Part shown: piece by piece, positions 1 to 9,018 of the stretch
Layout: each line of letters starts with the position of its first letter
How positions within the stretch are numbered: position 1 is the stretch's first letter
From: Deltaproteobacteria bacterium
Lineage (GTDB): Bacteria > Desulfobacterota > Desulfobulbia > Desulfobulbales > Desulfocapsaceae
Assembly: GCA_026388715.1 (NCBI GenBank)
Contig: JAPLJF010000010.1
Coordinates: 62,001-126,000, forward strand
Reading direction: 5' to 3'
DNA: 64,000 nucleotides
Notes under the pieces: model-generated
The model's input: the letters and a program-made list of their open reading frames with translations, nothing else
What the model was told of the DNA's origin: nothing
Databases searched by the model: none
Program-made: the position numbers and the translations under genes

Positions 1-316
1 GGAACAGGGTTGGTATTAAGAAAGGCAACGGTCCTATCTCGATTCCTGTCATCAAAATAGGGAATAACGACCGTTTATTTTGTTTTTCTTGGCCTTAGGA
101 AAAACAAGGGGTTGCGGGCGGTGTGGTAGGAGGAGGTAAGGAAGGGGGAGAGTGAAATTGGGGCAGTTTCTGTTTGCTCTTTCCTCTTCCCTTTTTTACT
201 CGATGCCCTCATTTTTTTTTATAAAAGAAACGGCGATTTGGTGTCGACTTTTTTCAAGTATATCATAGCTCTCGCAGTGAGGTGGAACCGTTTGTTGTGC
301 TATTAATATCAAAAAA
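1..316. other. No gene recognised at left edge
   Basis: This AT-rich stretch holds no recognisable complete gene. A plus-strand frame is open from base 3 to a TAG at 96-98 (about 31 codons) and could be the tail of a gene that begins outside the window, but it resembles no family I know. The rest is T-rich intergenic DNA downstream of the minus-strand HNH gene. I see no convincing terminator. Confidence 0.3.
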
Positions 317-1300
317 TTAAACCAAAATTTGCTTGCTCACCTCTCGTGTTGTTAAGTCAAAATAATGCCCAGATTTTATTGGGTACCATATTCCGTTATA
401 GTTGGAACATAATAATACAGCGTATGTGTATGAATTAAATGGACTTACTTTGGAAACGATAGCGTCTTTATGCCACTCAACATTAATGAGATGCCCTTGG
501 GTGATTTGTGTGTTGAATTTTTGTATTTTTTGATTGTCATGCAAAATTGGTGAAACGTTTACAGAAAAATATTTTTTCAAATCTCCTTCGTCGAACCTTA
601 TAAATTGACGTATACCGTTAAACTCATCTCGCAATACAATTTTGCTTCCGGCAACATATGCCAAATAGTTGAATGCAATTTTTGATAATGCTCGAGCAAT
701 AGTTCTATCAATTATTACTTCGCTTTCAACAAGAACCGAACCTACAGGTGGATTGGGCTGAATAAGATCGTTTTTTGTTGATATGTTAATCCCTTTGTTT
801 TTGAGTATTTCAATAAGTTGAGGAAGTTCAGATTCATCGGCAAACATTTTAGCTGTCTTTAAGTCATAGCCTTCTTTTTCTAACTGCTCGGCAGACGGAA
901 TATCTTTAGGCTCATAATAGATGTACTCATTCATAAATTTATTGTAGAAGCCTGCCTGAATTGGATAGCTAATCCCAATCTCTCCGGGTTTATCAGCCTT
1001 GGCTTCTTCTACGATGGCACCCTTCCACTCTCCGTCTATAATTTTACTTTTTACTCGCCTTTTATTTTTTAGTGGCTTTTTGGGCTCAATACCATGTTTT
1101 TTCCTTTCGATACTTTCATAGCTATCTCTACCAAGAAAAATTTCTAATTTGTCGCCAAAGAACTGATTGCACTCATCACAGACGCAATTGTAAAGAATTA
1201 AATTGTCAGGAGAAAAACGTCCCAAGCATTGAGGAATTACATGCTCACGTTTTTTATATTTATTGGGTGGTTTATCTTGGAGGCAATAAAAACATTTCAT
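317..1300 (-). CDS. HNH endonuclease-family protein
   Basis: A 327-residue protein with an N-terminal zinc/HNH-type module in the first 60 residues. It has a CxxC pair (Cys3, Cys6), then EHVIPQ with a conserved His, then a second CxxC followed by an asparagine in the motif CDECNQFFG. This CxxC - HVIP - CxxCN arrangement is typical of HNH nucleases that bind one structural zinc and one catalytic metal. The remaining 250 residues have no motif I recognise and may bind DNA or a substrate. It stands alone: no methyltransferase, restriction subunit or phage gene is next to it, so a restriction or defence role is only possible, not shown. The start ATG lacks a clear Shine-Dalgarno. The gene looks AT-richer than the yrfG-mfd block, consistent with later acquisition. 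Confidence 0.7.
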   Translation of the reverse strand: MKCFYCLQDKPPNKYKKREHVIPQCLGRFSPDNLILYNCVCDECNQFFGDKLEIFLGRDSYESIERKKHGIEPKKPLKNKRRVKSKIIDGEWKGAIVEEAKADKPGEIGISYPIQAGFYNKFMNEYIYYEPKDIPSAEQLEKEGYDLKTAKMFADESELPQLIEILKNKGINISTKNDLIQPNPPVGSVLVESEVIIDRTIARALSKIAFNYLAYVAGSKIVLRDEFNGIRQFIRFDEGDLKKYFSVNVSPILHDNQKIQKFNTQITQGHLINVEWHKDAIVSKVSPFNSYTYAVLLCSNYNGIWYPIKSGHYFDLTTREVSKQILV

Positions 1301-1375
1301 CGTATTTCTGTTCTGCTTTGTCGCAAAGAAAGAAGTGAGAGAGTCGTTATTTCGTTACGGTTTATTGTATTTTAT

Positions 1376-1493
1376 CTGCCAGACGCCGCTTCAAAGAAAC
1401 AGCCGGTAGAGATTGGCTGTTTCTTTGAAGCGGCATAAGGTGCCGTTAAGGAGTTGAGCAAAAAAAGCCTTGCTCAACTCCTTAACGGCACCT
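1376..1493. repeat. Bipartite hairpin repeat, copy 1
   Basis: Two adjacent perfect inverted repeats. Hairpin A has 20-bp arms at 1385-1404 and 1415-1434 with a 10-nt loop. Hairpin B has 24-bp arms at 1438-1461 and 1470-1493 with an 8-nt loop. A conserved flank (ctgccagacgcc) precedes A. The outer arm of B overlaps the TAG stop of the minus-strand yrfG-like gene. Related copies lie at about 28328, 30589, 34238 and, half only, 37454. Confidence 0.9.
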
Positions 1494-2169
1494 AAAAAAT
1501 GAGTTCGTCAAAGGTGACAATCGAGGGAAATTCATGGGAGTAGCGCACCGGCAGGCGTGAGCTTGGCCGGGCTACAAAGATGAGAAAGCCCATCTCGTAT
1601 TCCCTGGCCGAGCGCAGGACCTTGGCGGTGTCGTCGGCGAGCAGGGTCCGTTTCCGGTCATAGTGCAGGATTCCTTCCAGTCGGTCCCAGAAGGCAGGAT
1701 GTTCCTTGGCCTCTCCCACCTCTTCGGCGCAGACATTCCGGTCAAACCACTCTCCGAGCGCGGTCTTGCGCAGCTTGATCTCCAAGGTCTTGGAGTGGGC
1801 ATTGGTGACGAGATGGATCTTCTTGCCGATCTTGCGGATGAATTGCAGGAAATCGAGGACGAAAGGGTGGACCTGGATCAGGTGATCCACCTTGCATTTC
1901 AGCTCCGGGATATCGAGTCCGAGTTGTTCCGACCAGTAGTCAAGATCCGTCCATTGCAGGGTGCTTTCCACCGCTTGGTACCGCTTCAGCAGTTCCTTCC
2001 TGGCCTGTTCAGGGGTCATCCGGTTCTGTTCCCCAAAGATCTTGGGCACATATTCTTCCCAGAAAAAATCATCAAAATATTTATCGAGGAGGGTGCCATC
2101 CATATCCAGCAGGATGGTGTCGATTGCGGACCAGGAAAAATCAGGTTTGATCTGGATGGTGGTTGGCAT
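1492..2169 (-). CDS. yrfG: HAD-family GMP/IMP nucleotidase (YrfG-like)
   Basis: A 225-residue HAD-superfamily hydrolase closely resembling E. coli YrfG (about 222 residues), which dephosphorylates GMP and IMP in the cytoplasm. Motif I is LLDMDGTLLD near residue 22, with the nucleophilic Asp and the general acid two residues on. Motif II is the Thr of LVTNAH, and the DD of LLADDT near residue 180 forms motif IV. The YrfG-type stretch LDYWSEQLGLDI in the cap region is also present. The start is supported by GGAG about 9 nt before the ATG. It lies immediately downstream of mfd on the same strand with about 70 bp between them, and its stop codon falls inside the bipartite repeat, which may act as its 3' end structure. 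The substrate is inferred from similarity only. Confidence 0.85.
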   Translation of the reverse strand: MPTTIQIKPDFSWSAIDTILLDMDGTLLDKYFDDFFWEEYVPKIFGEQNRMTPEQARKELLKRYQAVESTLQWTDLDYWSEQLGLDIPELKCKVDHLIQVHPFVLDFLQFIRKIGKKIHLVTNAHSKTLEIKLRKTALGEWFDRNVCAEEVGEAKEHPAFWDRLEGILHYDRKRTLLADDTAKVLRSAREYEMGFLIFVARPSSRLPVRYSHEFPSIVTFDELIF

Positions 2170-2242
2170 CAGTATTGCTCCATGGGTGTTATTCCATTTT
2201 TAAATCAAGCGTTAACTTTGTCGGCTACCCCGTACTGTCTCG

Positions 2243-5200
2243 TCACTGCTTGCTTGCCTTCGCATTTCCATCTTGATTGAGAAATGGAATAGGCACGAGT
2301 TGGCGCAGATCGGCCAGTGTTTTGCGGACGGTGGCAAACAGCTCTTCCGGAGAGGTGAACCGGGCCGGGACCACAAGCCTGCCGTCAGGGGTAAGCACGG
2401 GCACCAGGGACAGTGCGGCCGCGGCCGCGGGGCCGGGACGTTTCAGTGGCGCGCGAGTCCGGGCCGGAGTCATCGGTTGGATTCGCCTGCCCGGTGCAGA
2501 TACCGTCTGTGGCCCTGTCTGTTTGCCTTGATGGCCCTTGGTCTGGAGGTATTGCAGCAGCAACGCCGGATCAATGGGGGTGGTCTTGAGAAAGGAGAAG
2601 ACCAAGACGTCCTTGCCTTTTTCCAGTTTGCTGATCTTGAGGGCGATCAACTCTTTTTTCAGGCTGACCACCTGCAGGAGATTGATGGTCTCAGCAGGCA
2701 GGGTGCCATAGCGGTCAACCAGTTCATCCTGCAGATCGGCGTACTGGGTCTCGTCGGTTGTGGTCAGGGAGGAGATCCGGCGGTAGGCGATATAGCGCTG
2801 GCTGACATCAGGGATGTAGGATTCGGGGATATAGGCCGAGATCTGGAGGTTGATCTCGGGGTCGAGCTCTTCCGCGATTTCTGTACCCAAGGTGCCGGCG
2901 CGCGCAGCTTGGGCCTTGAGGTCGGCCACGGTTTTCTGCAGCAGGTCGAGGTAGAGCTCATAGCCGATGGCGGCGATATGGCCGCTCTGGGAGACACCGA
3001 GCAGGTTGCCGCCGCCCCTGATCTGCAGGTCGCTCATGGCCAGTTTGAAGCCTCCGCCCAGCTCATTGCAGTCCATGAGGGCCTGCAGGCGATCCTTGGA
3101 ATCACGACTCAGGCCATCAAGAGAGGGCACGAGCAGATAGGCATAGGACTGGGTGCTGGATCTGCCGACCCGGCCGCGCAACTGGTAGATCTCGGCCAGC
3201 CCCAGGGTGTCGGCGCGGTTGATGATAATGGTGTTGGCCGACGGGATGTCAAGGCCCGATTCGATGATGGTGGTGCAGATCAGCACATCGATCTGCTTGT
3301 TGACAAAAGCCACCATGATCGCCTCCAGATCCTTGCCGGCCATCTGGCCGTGGGCCACGGCAATACGGGCCTCGGGCACCAGGCCCTGGACGGTGGCGGC
3401 CATGCGGTGGATCGATTTCACCCGGTTGTGGACGAAGAAGACCTGACCCTGGCGGCGCATCTCCTTGCTCACCGCCTCTTTGATGACCAGCTCATCGTAG
3501 CGGGCGACAAAGGTCTTGACCGGCAGCCGGTGCTCCGGCGGACTGGAGATGACCGAGAGATCGCGGATGCCCAGGAGTGACATCTCCAGCGTTCGGGGAA
3601 TGGGGGTGGCGGTGAGGGTGAGGATGTCCACCTCCGCCTTGATCTGCTTGATCTTCTCCTTATGGCTGACCCCGAAACGGTGTTCTTCATCAACGATGAG
3701 CAGGCCCAGATTGTTATAGACCACATCTTTTGAGAGCAGGCGATGGGTGCCGATGATGATATCAATCTTGGCCGCGGCCAGATCCTTGATGATCCGCAGC
3801 TGGTCGGCGCTGCTGCGAAAGCGGTTGATGCAGTCAATGGTCACCGGAAAGCCCGCCATCCGCTCCCTGAAGGTCTTGGCATGCTGTTCCGCGAGCACCG
3901 TGGTCGGCACCAGGATGGCCACCTGAAAACCGTCTTCCACCACCTTGAAGGCGGCGCGCACCGCTATCTCAGTCTTGCCGTAGCCGACGTCGCCGCAGAT
4001 CAGCCGGTCCATGGGCTGGTCCGAGGTCAGATCGTCAATAGTCTCGGTTATGGCCTTGTCCTGGCCGGCGGTTTCGTCATAAGGGAAGGACTCTTCCAGT
4101 TCGTGATACATCTCGCCAGGCGGTGTAAAACGTCTTCCCTGGCGCATTTCCCGCCGAGCGTAGATATTCAGGAGTTCGTGGGCAATCTTCCACACCTCTT
4201 CCTTGACCCGTGCCTTGGCGCTCTGCCACGACTGGGTGCCCAGTTTATCTATCTTGGGCTCACGATCAGAGAGACCCTCATAGCGGCTGATCAGGTTGAG
4301 CCGGTCCACCGGCAGATAGAGTTTGTCGCCTCCTTTATACTCAATGAGCATGAAGTCGTTTTTAATCCCCTGAATCTCGATGGTGATCAGCCCATGGTAG
4401 ATGCCGATACCATGGTCGCGGTGCACCACCACATCAAGATCGCGGAGCTCAGTGAAACGAACGGACTCGCCTTTTGTCTGCCTTGAGGTTTTTTTGCTGC
4501 CCAGACGCATCTCGCCAAAGAGCTCACTCTCCGACAGAAAGTGGATTTTCTGCTCTGCCAGCGAGAATCCTGCACTTAAGGGATGATCGCAAAGGAACAG
4601 GGATTGCGCGGGGTTCTCGGCTGCAAGGTGGAGAGGATCCAGCGGGGCTTGCACAAAAACAATCGTATGCTGATGTTTTTCGAGAAGTTCGGCCAGGTTC
4701 CTGGCGTGACGACTTGACCGGCAACAGAGAATGACCTGATCGCCCTGTTCCTGCCAGGCATAAATCTGGTCATTCAGCGGTGTCAGGATTCCCCGTTTCT
4801 TTCGCTGGACCTCGATATCCTGTTTGAGCAGTTGATGATTGGTGGTGGTAAAGGCCACGAGTGTTTCTTCGCCGCCGCCGAAGTCGGAGCAGAACAGTTG
4901 GGGAAACCGGCCCATCTCCTGTGCCAGTTGTTCCGGCTCCAGAAAAAGCTGTGTCGGCAGCAAGGCCGGGACCTTTTTTTCTTGGGCAACAGCAAAGTTT
5001 GCCACAATCCGTTCGTGGACAATATTTGCGGTCTTGCGGTTGGCCTCGGGATCCATGGAAATGATCCGGGTATCAGGAGGCAGATATGCCAGGACGGTTG
5101 TGGGTGATTGATGAATATCCTGGTAAAAAAGGGGCAGGAAAAACTCTATCCCGGCAAACCGGTGTTGTTGTTCTATCTGTTCAGCAAGTTGCGCGGTCTG

Positions 5201-5974
5201 CTTGTTATCCCATTGCTGAGTTAGCGCCGTTTCGGCCAGGTGCTGCCGAAGGGTGATGCCGGCATCAGCGGGGGGAAAGAAAATATCGCTGACCGGCAGC
5301 AGAACAGCCTCTTGCAGATCCTGCTGGGAGCGTTGGGTGATGGGGTCAAAGGCGCGCAGGGATTCGACGGTATCGCCAAAAAAATCGAGGCGGATGGGGC
5401 CATCCTGGAGCGTTTTGCCGGTCGCTCTTGCTCCCTCCACGACAAAAGGGGGCGGATAGATGTCGATGATCCCGCCGCGCACGGAAAAATCCCCCACTGT
5501 CTGGACCAGAGACACCTGTTCATATCCCGAGTGAATGAGGGTGGCGATCAGTTCGTCCTGGGCGACCTCTTCGCCGGTCATGATCAGTTCCGCTGCGTCT
5601 GCCAGCAGCTTTTGCGGCATGATCCGCCGCATCAAGGCTTCGACAGAGACGATCAGGATAAATGGGTCGTCTGTGTTCTGTAATTGATACAGGGTGGAGA
5701 TGCGGGCGGCGGTGGAGACTCGATCAGGAGAGAGCGGGGTGTAGGGAGGGATTTCGTAGCCGGGATAGGTGAGAATCCGGACGTTGCTGAACAGTCGCAG
5801 ATCGTCTTCAAGGATGGCAACCTGATGTTCATCCGGGACGATACAGCAGCAGTTGCCGGTGGTGGCCAGCATGCTGACAAGCAAGGCCGGGCTGCTGCCG
5901 CGCAAGCCGGCAACGGTGAGTCTGGTATCGGTCTGGGCTGCTTGTTTCAGGTGGTTTGCAAGCTGGATTGACAT
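2243..5974 (-). CDS. mfd: Transcription-repair coupling factor Mfd
   Basis: An SF2 DNA translocase of about 1243 residues that removes RNA polymerase stalled at lesions and recruits UvrA. In order it has a UvrB-like N-terminal region, an RNA-polymerase-interacting region (FTELRDLDVVVHRDHGIG), and a RecG-like translocase core. The core carries Walker A GDVGYGKTE, Walker B VDEEHRFG, motif III TATPIPRTL and the motif V/VI segment RGRVGRS. The regulatory C-terminal domain is interrupted by a Pro/Ala/Arg-rich stretch of roughly 50 residues absent from E. coli Mfd (1148 residues). An in-frame ATG 48 nt upstream would place the bamA terminator hairpin inside the coding region, so I use the internal ATG at 5974 even though neither start has a good Shine-Dalgarno. 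Confidence 0.95.
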   Translation of the reverse strand: MSIQLANHLKQAAQTDTRLTVAGLRGSSPALLVSMLATTGNCCCIVPDEHQVAILEDDLRLFSNVRILTYPGYEIPPYTPLSPDRVSTAARISTLYQLQNTDDPFILIVSVEALMRRIMPQKLLADAAELIMTGEEVAQDELIATLIHSGYEQVSLVQTVGDFSVRGGIIDIYPPPFVVEGARATGKTLQDGPIRLDFFGDTVESLRAFDPITQRSQQDLQEAVLLPVSDIFFPPADAGITLRQHLAETALTQQWDNKQTAQLAEQIEQQHRFAGIEFFLPLFYQDIHQSPTTVLAYLPPDTRIISMDPEANRKTANIVHERIVANFAVAQEKKVPALLPTQLFLEPEQLAQEMGRFPQLFCSDFGGGEETLVAFTTTNHQLLKQDIEVQRKKRGILTPLNDQIYAWQEQGDQVILCCRSSRHARNLAELLEKHQHTIVFVQAPLDPLHLAAENPAQSLFLCDHPLSAGFSLAEQKIHFLSESELFGEMRLGSKKTSRQTKGESVRFTELRDLDVVVHRDHGIGIYHGLITIEIQGIKNDFMLIEYKGGDKLYLPVDRLNLISRYEGLSDREPKIDKLGTQSWQSAKARVKEEVWKIAHELLNIYARREMRQGRRFTPPGEMYHELEESFPYDETAGQDKAITETIDDLTSDQPMDRLICGDVGYGKTEIAVRAAFKVVEDGFQVAILVPTTVLAEQHAKTFRERMAGFPVTIDCINRFRSSADQLRIIKDLAAAKIDIIIGTHRLLSKDVVYNNLGLLIVDEEHRFGVSHKEKIKQIKAEVDILTLTATPIPRTLEMSLLGIRDLSVISSPPEHRLPVKTFVARYDELVIKEAVSKEMRRQGQVFFVHNRVKSIHRMAATVQGLVPEARIAVAHGQMAGKDLEAIMVAFVNKQIDVLICTTIIESGLDIPSANTIIINRADTLGLAEIYQLRGRVGRSSTQSYAYLLVPSLDGLSRDSKDRLQALMDCNELGGGFKLAMSDLQIRGGGNLLGVSQSGHIAAIGYELYLDLLQKTVADLKAQAARAGTLGTEIAEELDPEINLQISAYIPESYIPDVSQRYIAYRRISSLTTTDETQYADLQDELVDRYGTLPAETINLLQVVSLKKELIALKISKLEKGKDVLVFSFLKTTPIDPALLLQYLQTKGHQGKQTGPQTVSAPGRRIQPMTPARTRAPLKRPGPAAAAALSLVPVLTPDGRLVVPARFTSPEELFATVRKTLADLRQLVPIPFLNQDGNAKASKQ

Positions 5975-5987
5975 CTTGTGGAGGAGT

Positions 5988-6020
5988 AAAAAAAGAGCCG
6001 GCTGCACAAGTGCAGCCGGC
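5988..6020 (-). terminator. Intrinsic terminator after bamA
   Basis: The palindrome gccggctgca-caag-tgcagccggc at 5997-6020 is followed, in the minus-strand reading direction, by a run of seven T. It lies between the bamA stop and the mfd start, as expected for a terminator of bamA. Confidence 0.85.
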
Positions 6021-6058
6021 AAAAGAAAAATGAATGATGGGGAGGGGGAAGACTCTGC

Positions 6059-8758
6059 TTAAAAGCCACCGCCAATGGAGAAGTCCCAAACGGATTGGTC
6101 TTCACCTGCTTTCGGATCGAGATTATAACCCCATACCAGACGCAACGGCCCCATTGGAGAGATCCAGCGCAGCTCAAGACCGGTGGCCTTGTTGTAGTCG
6201 GAAACAGACCAGTCCATATCATCAGCCATATTCTTGCCAACATCAAAGAATATGACACCATTAAGACCGGCCTCTTTCATAAGCGGGAAGATGTATTCAA
6301 AATTGCCAAACCACATCTTATCCCCGCCGATGCGGACACCATTTATATCCATAGGGCTGACCTTGCCATATTGAAAGCCGCGAATGGAGTTCATGCCGCC
6401 CAGATAGAAGCGCTCATAGACCGGAAGTTTGTTGGTCTCATTTTCCCAGACCTCACCGGCAGAGCCTTTAACATGAAAGACGGTTGTCCAGGGCAAGGGG
6501 AAGAACCAGGAGGAGGAGGCCTCCAGTTTGGTGAACTGGGAATCTCCGGCAAAAGGGCCACCGGCATATTTAACACTGATTTGATTTTGCGACCCCGTGC
6601 TTGGTGAGGACGGACGATCCCTGGTGTCACGCACCAGGGCGAACTTGACTGCGCTGGTGACATTGAGATCCAGGGATTGGGTGATCAAGGGATTGGCAAG
6701 TGCAAAAATAGACAGATCGGAGAGCGTCGTGTTTTCATAGCTGTAGGCGCCAAAGGCCTTCCATTTTTCAAAGATAGGGTAGCCCAGACGGAGGGCCCCA
6801 CCTGTAGATTTTCTTGTGTAATCGTCGTATATGCGGGACATATCATAGAGATCCGCGCCCCAGGACAGTTTTGAATCACGAAGGTGAGGATCGGTGAAAC
6901 TCAGATTGAACTGGGTGCTCTTACCGCTGACATTTCCTGAGAGAGAGACCTTGTCGCCAGTACCCATGAAATTGTTTTCGGCAACCTCTGCCATGAACAT
7001 CAGGCTGTCAACAGAGCTGTAACCCATTCCTATGGAGAACTGTCCGGTGTTTTTTTCCTTCACATCGACAAGTATATTCATCTTAGCGGGATCAAGGGAA
7101 GGTTCCGGGTGAATATTTACTTCTTCAAAGAATTCGAGACGTTGGAGTGCTTCGCTACTGGCCCGCAAGGCCTTGGAATCAAAAACACCACCTTCCTGGG
7201 CCTCTATTTCCCGGCGGATGACATTGTCACGGGTGCGGGTGTTGCCGCTGATGGTAATCCGGTCGATATAGACCAGTTCGCCCTTTTTAATCTCAATAGA
7301 GATATCAACCCGCCCACCACCCTTGGACTTATCTATGTTGGGCCGGACATCGGCAAAGGCATAGCCGTGCTCGGCGTAATAATCCGTGATCTTGAGGATA
7401 TCGTCGCGTAATGCCTTTCTGTTGATAAATTTTTCATTCTGGACGGTGAGAAGGTTGCGCAACTCTTGTTTGTCGGTGATCAGGTCGCCTTTAATATCAA
7501 TGGTTCCGACCATATAGCGAGGGCCTTCTTCGATATTAAAGGTAATGTAGAGCCATTCACCCTCCTGTTTGACGACTGGATCGCTGACCTTGACTTCAAG
7601 AAAACCCTGATTGTTGTAGAAAGAACCAATGCTGGCGGAATCCTGGTTCAACTGCTCATTTTTTAACAGGCCGGAATCGGTAATCCAGGACAGCAATCCT
7701 TTTGTTGAGGTCTTGATGACATCAGCGAGTTTTTTGCTGTCAAAGCTTTTATTGCCGACAAAGTTGATTTCCTTGATGTAGATCTTGGGTCCTTCTTCAA
7801 TAGTGTATCTGACGACAGCCTGGTCTTTGTCAGGATAGCTTATCTTGGGAGTTACCTTAGTGTCATAATAACCCTTGGATTTATAAAGGGTCTTGATGGC
7901 TTCGCCACTCTTATTGATGGTGGCGGGGTTGACGATGGTGTTGGCGTTGACATTGGCGGCCTCTTTCACATCTTTTTCGTCGAGTGCACTGATGCCTGCA
8001 AATTCTACCTTGCTGATCAACGGTTTCTCGGTGACCTGGAAGATAATTTTTTTACCCTCAGTGCTCTCTTCGACCTTGATGTTGACATTATCAAAATACC
8101 CCATGGCAAAGATGGCTTTCAGATCCTTGCGTAACACCGTTGGCGAGTAAATGTCACCGGTCTTGGTTTGGATCTTGTGGATGATCGCCCCTGAATCGAT
8201 GCGTTTGTTCCCCTCAGCCGCAAGTGAGGTGATGATTTGACCCCGATTGGTGAAGCGAAGAATATCCTTGCTTATTTCTTCCATGACGGAGTCCAGATTC
8301 TTCAGGGACTCGCCGTGCCGGTAATAGGACTGGGGCGTGGATGCTGCCAGGAGGTCATAGACCTTATAATCAACACTGACCTGGTCGCCAATGGCCGTAA
8401 CACTGCCAATGGCCACGTAGTCCTGGCCCGTCTTCTGGGCGAGATCGTGCAGATCTTTGAGCGCGGGGGGCCAGGCACCGTTGTAATTCAGCATCTGCTT
8501 GGCCTTGTCTCGTTCAACCATGGTGAATCCCTGGTTGGTAAGGGCTGCGGCCAAGGCTTTGTCTGCCTGGCTTGTCAGGGCAGCAGTATCACCAGAGCCA
8601 TTGATCTTGGCTGGCAGAAAGGTGGTGTTCTGTTCCGCTGCTACGGCTGGCGTGACCACAACGGCACATAGTACGAGATGCAGGAGAAGCAGGGATAGCC
8701 TGGAGATGGCAGAAAAGGAAGGGCAGGCCGGAGATACGGATCTTTGTTGGCGGTTCAT
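6059..8758 (-). CDS. bamA: Outer membrane protein assembly factor BamA, with extra N-terminal domain
   Basis: An 899-residue Omp85 protein that inserts beta-barrel proteins into the outer membrane. A long signal peptide (hydrophobic core about residues 20-35, AVAA cleavage region) is followed by an extra domain at about 40-175 (containing the stretches FTMVERDKAKQML and YVAIGSVTAIGDQ). Five POTRA repeats follow from about 180, then a 16-strand barrel with the typical IRGFQYG motif and an aromatic C-terminus (FSIGGGF). E. coli BamA has about 810 residues, and the difference is mostly the extra N-terminal domain. Its fold suggests a TolB-N/CsgG-like lipoprotein module fused to the POTRAs; that is an inference. 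AAGGA sits 7 nt before the ATG. The gene ends with a strong terminator. Confidence 0.95.
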   Translation of the reverse strand: MNRQQRSVSPACPSFSAISRLSLLLLHLVLCAVVVTPAVAAEQNTTFLPAKINGSGDTAALTSQADKALAAALTNQGFTMVERDKAKQMLNYNGAWPPALKDLHDLAQKTGQDYVAIGSVTAIGDQVSVDYKVYDLLAASTPQSYYRHGESLKNLDSVMEEISKDILRFTNRGQIITSLAAEGNKRIDSGAIIHKIQTKTGDIYSPTVLRKDLKAIFAMGYFDNVNIKVEESTEGKKIIFQVTEKPLISKVEFAGISALDEKDVKEAANVNANTIVNPATINKSGEAIKTLYKSKGYYDTKVTPKISYPDKDQAVVRYTIEEGPKIYIKEINFVGNKSFDSKKLADVIKTSTKGLLSWITDSGLLKNEQLNQDSASIGSFYNNQGFLEVKVSDPVVKQEGEWLYITFNIEEGPRYMVGTIDIKGDLITDKQELRNLLTVQNEKFINRKALRDDILKITDYYAEHGYAFADVRPNIDKSKGGGRVDISIEIKKGELVYIDRITISGNTRTRDNVIRREIEAQEGGVFDSKALRASSEALQRLEFFEEVNIHPEPSLDPAKMNILVDVKEKNTGQFSIGMGYSSVDSLMFMAEVAENNFMGTGDKVSLSGNVSGKSTQFNLSFTDPHLRDSKLSWGADLYDMSRIYDDYTRKSTGGALRLGYPIFEKWKAFGAYSYENTTLSDLSIFALANPLITQSLDLNVTSAVKFALVRDTRDRPSSPSTGSQNQISVKYAGGPFAGDSQFTKLEASSSWFFPLPWTTVFHVKGSAGEVWENETNKLPVYERFYLGGMNSIRGFQYGKVSPMDINGVRIGGDKMWFGNFEYIFPLMKEAGLNGVIFFDVGKNMADDMDWSVSDYNKATGLELRWISPMGPLRLVWGYNLDPKAGEDQSVWDFSIGGGF

Positions 8759-8936
8759 AGGATTAGTCCTTTCTGAAAAACGGGGATGAGCATATCAGAA
8801 AAATATTTTTTATAGAGAAGCTCGTTCGTACACTGTAAATCTTATTCTTTTCTTGATCATACGGATTACCCTTGAATAGCGTGGGAAGCAAGGGGGAAAA
8901 TGCAAAAAAGTTGTTTTTAATAAAAATAATCAAGAC

Positions 8937-8965
8937 ACTATGCCATATTTAAATTTTTTTTGCAA
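8937..8965 (-). promoter_or_regulatory. Candidate promoter for bamA
   Basis: On the minus strand a TTGCAA (-35-like, 8965-8960) is separated by exactly 17 bp from CATAGT (-10-like, 8942-8937), about 180 nt upstream of the bamA start in a 260-bp AT-rich gap. The -10 match is imperfect, and other pairs in the same gap are possible. Confidence 0.3.
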
Positions 8966-9018
8966 AGAGGACAAAAGGATAAAAGTGAGATGTTAAAAAA
9001 ATGATTGAGAAAAAAATA

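Noticed and set aside
317-1300. HNH gene as part of a restriction or defence island
   Set aside because: No methyltransferase, restriction subunit, phage or toxin-antitoxin gene is adjacent; only a single nuclease-like gene is seen.
2273-3580. 435-codon plus-strand open frame
   Set aside because: It lies wholly antisense to mfd, has no recognisable domain and reflects codon bias of the opposite strand.
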